Shown: in pieces, positions 10,129 to 13,114 of the stretch
How the letters are laid out: every line of letters starts with the position of its first letter
Numbering within the stretch: the stretch's first letter is position 1
NCBI GenBank assembly: GCA_009602725.1
Contig: WELB01000054.1
Location: 23,692-36,805, forward strand
Direction: 5' to 3'
From: Spirogloea muscicola
Lineage: Eukaryota > Streptophyta > Zygnematophyceae > Spirogloeales > Spirogloeaceae
Length of the DNA stretch: 13,114 nt
Position numbers and translations under genes: made by a program
The notes under the pieces: generated by a model
Databases searched by the model: none
What the model was told of the DNA's origin: nothing
What the model saw: the letters and a program-made list of their open reading frames with translations, nothing else

Positions 10129-10737
10129 CTAAAGTGGTTGACGCACCCATATCTTGCCAGATCAATTTAGCTTGGAGGGGGTTTCATGGGCCTAGCAACC
10201 ACTTTTTAGCGATCCATTTCCAGAGCGTGCCCAAGGTGCGTAAGACGCTTGGCGTCGAGAGAAACTGCAGCATGACATCTCACTGGCAAGAAGTCATGTT
10301 CATGGTCGCCATCGACGTCAGGGCCCTCTGCTGCTGCAGTGTGGCTCAGCAGCTTTTGCAAATGTCAAATGTTGGTGGCCACGGCCACTTGACCGTGTCT
10401 CAGACGAGCGAGCCTTAAGTCCTGCCTCACAATGGACATACGTCGCGCTTGGCGAGGCTACACACCAGCAATGTTGGGGTATATGCAAAGCTGTAGGCCA
10501 CAAACTGAACGACTTTCAGTCTTCGCCAATGGTGTCAAGCACCTGCGAATGGGCATCAGAGCATCATCACTGAGTAGCCCTCTTGCCAACGTCCCATAAA
10601 GCTGCAAACCCCCTGTAGAGATGCTGATGCCTGCAATGTTGTCAGAGTATCCACTGCTTGCCATGTTTGTGCAGTGCTGCCATGACTAGACAACTTTAAG
10701 ACGGGGCTCGTGCACTTCACGAGACCTCAACTTACTC
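10129..10737. other. Unresolved region between two possible minus-strand exons
   Basis: Competing open frames exist on both strands: plus 10134-10418, and minus 10664-10458, which begins with a true ATG and could splice at CGCAG|GTGCTT near 10550. None shows a recognisable domain and I could not build a phase-consistent gene. Confidence 0.3.
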
Positions 10738-10893
10738 TCATGCTAAAATCAGATGTGCTGCCAGAGCAGCAAATGTTCTACAGCTTCTGCAGAAGCAGCA
10801 TACAGCTGTGGCATACTTATGATTCGGGCTGCGGGCAGACAGGGTGTACTTCGTTTTGTTCGCTTCTTTACAGCGCACATTCATCAGCAGTAC
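10738..10893 (-). CDS. Possible exon, Cys-rich, unknown product
   Basis: A 51-codon frame ending at TGA (10740-10738), preceded by a good acceptor with a T-rich tract (ATTTATTTTTGAGTAACACAG|, AG at 10895-10894). It contains NVRCKEANKTKYTLS and YATAVCCFCRSC, a Cys/basic cluster that could be a small zinc finger, but no full metal-binding set is visible. A strong donor-like GTAAGT lies just past the stop. It may belong with the segment at 9745-10128 or be chance. Confidence 0.2.
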   Translation of the reverse strand, partial: VLLMNVRCKEANKTKYTLSARSPNHKYATAVCCFCRSCRTFAALAAHLILA

Positions 10894-11099
10894 CTGTGTT
10901 ACTCAAAAATAAATACAATTCCTTGAGGCTTTCCCCTGGGCCAATGTTGCAGCAGACCACTTTCTATGCACAACTTCCTCATCGGAGCAGTAGCGTTTTG
11001 GCGCGTCAAAGCTTTTCAGTCTTCCATGGATCTGTGCGCATGTGCTTATGAGAGTGTGCGTGGGTGTTGGTGCAGGTGCAAATACATGTCTAGATTGTG

Positions 11100-11183
11100 T
11101 GGATGTGCGTGTGTGTGTGTGTCTCTTTGTGTCTGTGTCTGTGTCTGAGTGTTAGTGTGACTGTTTATCGTGCAAGCGCGCGC

Positions 11184-11253
<70 letters not shown>

Positions 11254-11312
11254 GTGTGTTGTCGTGTGTGTGTTTGTGTGTGTGTCTGTGTGTATGACTG
11301 CGTGTGGCTGTT
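11100..11312. repeat. TG/CA microsatellite with CG core flank
   Basis: An uninterrupted (GT)n run at 11186-11248 (about 31 units), preceded by GCGCGCGC and flanked by imperfect TG-rich sequence to about 11312. Alternating purine-pyrimidine DNA of this kind can adopt Z-form. The ORFs crossing it on both strands are translations of the repeat and not genes. Confidence 0.97.
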
Positions 11313-11340
11313 TGTTTCATCCACGTAAATGGGAGTGTTG

Positions 11341-11378
11341 AGTGGTTAGGAGAGGGTCAAGTGGTTAGGAGAGGGTCA
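11341..11378. repeat. Perfect 19-bp tandem duplication
   Basis: Two identical adjacent copies of AGTGGTTAGGAGAGGGTCA (11341-11359, 11360-11378). It sits just right of the TG tract, in non-coding DNA, and looks like a recent slippage or minisatellite seed. Confidence 0.9.
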
Positions 11379-11734
11379 GGCAGGCGGATAGAGTGCTTGC
11401 ACAATGATGTCAAGAAGACAAGCTCATTGGTCCTACACTTAGTGTCCATGACGATGAACCACCTATGCATGCATCAACGTTGATGGTATTCACTGTGCTT
11501 GAAGTCAGTCAGCGTCAGAATGCCAAGCCAAGTCACTTTGACTGTCTGAGACGCGTGAATGAAGAAATTAGTGAAGCTTACACGCATACTTGTGGAGAAT
11601 GCGAGCGACGTCAGTGAGCCACTGCGATACTCCAAACGGAGGGGTTATGATACTTTCACGTAGTAAAGCTCAAGTCTATATACTGGGGGCGCTTTGTGCA
11701 TTCTGCACAACGCAACGGGAGAACCTCATTCATT
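11379..11734. other. 3' flank of the LOB-domain gene
   Basis: No gene is seen. Read on the minus strand it holds TGTAA at 11582-11578, about 155 nt past the LOB stop codon. That matches the chlorophyte-type poly(A) signal (UGUAA), so it is the best candidate for the LOB transcript 3' end. Confidence 0.35.
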
Positions 11735-12836
11735 CTAGTGGTCCAAAATGGGCCAAATCGGGCCTATATCCGCTGGCGGCAGCGGGAAATCATTTAGGGG
11801 ATTGCGATATGCTTCCAACTCAATCTGCACCGAGATGGAAATACGTGCTGATGTCAATGACGTGCTTACGACCATGACTAGCTCACACTGTACAACTGCT
11901 CTACTGGAGGCACTTGCCACGTTGCATTGCTGATAAAACAAAGATTGGGAGTTGAGATAGATCAAGCACGTGTTGATAAGAGTGGTAACCTCTAGGAGAC
12001 GGATTCTTGCGTCGCGTTCACGAAGAACTCGTGTGACGCCCTCAACGGGATATACCAATCTGTGTCGTGCCTCGCACAGCAAGCTGCAAGCCAATTGCAA
12101 AGAAAGGGCTTTGACATGTGAGTCAGAAGTGCATGGCATATGGTAAGCAACTTAAATAGGAAGAGTCTTATGCGAGTAAACTCAACTATAGACACACGAT
12201 AGCGGAGTATCAAACACAAAGAGTGGAAGCACTCCTCAAATTAAGGCCACAAGCAGTATAAGAGATAATAACAAACCTTTGCATACAAGCTTCACGCTTG
12301 TCGTGATGGACTTCATTGATTACAACGTCCATTGCTTTTTTCAAATGCTTGGTGGCGTGGTCGGCACCAAAGATTTCTTGCACCATCTCCCAATGGATAA
12401 CCTTGCTAGGATCCGAGGGTCGCAAGCTAGGGATGGCGTATAAACAATTTACCCCCTGGCATGCACGGCGCATCTTCTGGCAAGACGCGCATGATCCACG
12501 CTCTTCTTTCTGTTCAACAACCCCCCCTACAACCACAGCGGCACCCACATGTACGTCGCCCACCTGGTCGGGAGCCACTCCCCCTTGTGGCCTTGGCAGC
12601 AGCCCACCTCGCGCGTCTTCTACAGGCAGGTCAACTGCAGCTGCACGAAGTGTCTCGTCCTCCAACTCTTGCCGAGCAATTTCTCGCAGTTTTTGTAGCC
12701 GCTGGCGGCGCTCTTCTTCACGCTCTTCTTCACGAAGCCTCCTGTCGTCCTCATCATGTGCAACCCCAACATTGGCAGGTCGGGCTTGCACATGGTGCTC
12801 AGCTCCTGGCTCCATCCTCCTCGATCCGCGTGGCAT
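11735..12836 (-). CDS. LBD: LOB (LATERAL ORGAN BOUNDARIES) domain protein, divergent, with long N-terminal extension
   Basis: Exons 12836-12277 and 12083-11735, joined by a GT-AG intron of 193 bp in phase 2; 302 codons plus stop. Known: LOB/LBD proteins are green-lineage DNA-binding transcription factors whose domain starts with C-x2-C-x6-C-x3-C, then a GAS block containing FGA and DPVYG, then a leucine-rich coil. Seen here: CASCQKMRRACQGVNC at 116-131 (C116, C119, C126, C131, so the last spacing is x4, not x3), QEIFGADHATKHL (153-165), REACMQSLLCEARHRLVYPVEG (181-202; YPVEG where DPVYG is usual) and VLRERDARIRLLE (206-218). The intron splits the Ser187 codon of MQ-S-LLCEA, and the match to the family continues on both sides, which supports the splice. 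Residues 31-61 are Glu/Arg-rich and probably helical; 70-115 are Gly/Val-rich. Most LBD proteins have a short N-terminus. A second ATG at 12815 is possible. The last exon may contain two tiny introns (11989-11930, 11869-11825), which would shorten the protein to about 267 aa. Nuclear location and regulatory role are inferred from the family. Confidence 0.8.
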
Positions 12837-13114
12837 GGTTGTCCTCGACCCAATTGGATGATGGACTTTCAGAGCTGTGGCGCAGGTTGCGGCTCTAGCT
12901 GCGGAAGCAGGCACGAGCAAGCGCAGGAGGGAGTGGCGACTCGAGCTTGATCAGCCAGCCATGTGAGCGCCCAAGGAAGAAGCGAGGAGGGGAGAAGGCA
13001 GCGTGGAGGTCTGGGGGAGTGGGGAGTGGGAATGTGGCCTCCGTGCATATCTACCAGTCTCGGGAGCGGGAGGAAAGAGCATGCGAGGAAGGAGAGAGGG
13101 TGGAGGGGAGGGGG
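12837..13114 (-). promoter_or_regulatory. Pyrimidine-rich leader/promoter of the LOB gene
   Basis: Read in the gene's direction (minus strand) this is dominated by C/T runs (CCCCCTCCCCTCC at the edge), typical of CT-rich plant and algal leaders. It carries an upstream ORF, listed separately. No TATA box was recognised. The promoter probably extends past the window. Confidence 0.4.
12951..13082 (-). other. Upstream ORF, 43 codons, in frame with the LOB ORF
   Basis: ATG at 13082-13080 opens a Ser/Pro-rich frame that ends at TGA (12953-12951). The LOB reading frame is the same frame, and no further stop occurs between this TGA and the LOB ATG at 12836. If it lies in the transcript it could repress translation of the LOB protein. 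If the TGA is spliced out or read through, it would extend the N-terminus. No functional family is recognised. Confidence 0.35.

Noticed and set aside
11046-11324. His/Thr-rich and Cys/Val-rich ORFs
   Set aside because: Translations of the TG/CA microsatellite.
12440-12490. Fungal-type Zn2Cys6 DNA-binding cluster (C-x2-C-x6-C start)
   Set aside because: The second half of the six-Cys motif is absent, while the downstream FGA and SLLCEARHRLVYPVEG blocks fit the LOB domain.
12316-12861. 181-codon open frame on the plus strand
   Set aside because: It is the antisense shadow of the LOB-domain exon; its Ser/Arg/Thr-rich product has no domain while the minus strand has clear family motifs.

Overview
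Nuclear DNA of a green-lineage eukaryote, most likely a unicellular green alga. The evidence is intron-dense genes with GT-AG introns of 118-524 bp, a plant-type acyl-CoA synthetase, a plant-type CCCH/G-patch protein, a LOB-domain protein (a green-lineage family), and AAACCCTAA telo-box motifs. I cannot decide between a chlorophyte (for example a trebouxiophyte) and a streptophyte alga from the sequence alone. Base composition is moderate, with GC-rich islands at the gene starts near 600-1400 and 12500-13114. Nothing bacterial, viral or CRISPR-like is present.

Three protein genes can be read, all by hand-splicing. (1) Minus strand, 1245 to the left edge: the 5' part of a ZGPAT-like protein (coiled coil, Tudor-like segment with a WY pair, C-x7-C-x5-C-x3-H zinc finger); its 3' end lies outside the window. 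(2) Plus strand, 1357-8153: a complete 23-exon long-chain acyl-CoA synthetase of the peroxisomal LACS6/LACS7 type, 679 residues, ending in the peroxisomal targeting tripeptide SKL. Genes 1 and 2 are head-to-head, with about 110 bp between their predicted start codons, so they probably share a bidirectional promoter. (3) Minus strand, 12836-11735: a LATERAL ORGAN BOUNDARIES (LOB/LBD) domain protein with an unusually long charged N-terminal extension and a zinc-finger spacing that departs from the canonical motif.

The 3.6 kb between genes 2 and 3 (8154-11734) is mostly non-coding: the LACS 3' flank, a degenerate roughly 98-bp direct repeat near 9110-9300, a low-confidence pair of possible minus-strand exons (9745-10128 and 10738-10893), a long TG/CA microsatellite (11186-11248 at its core) and a perfect 19-bp tandem duplication. 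The right edge (12837-13114) is the pyrimidine-rich leader of the LOB gene and holds a 43-codon upstream ORF in the same frame.

The three genes do not form a pathway: fatty-acid activation for peroxisomal beta-oxidation, a probable nuclear RNA/DNA-binding factor, and a probable transcription factor. The most interesting item is the LOB-domain gene, because the family is best known from land plants and this member is divergent.
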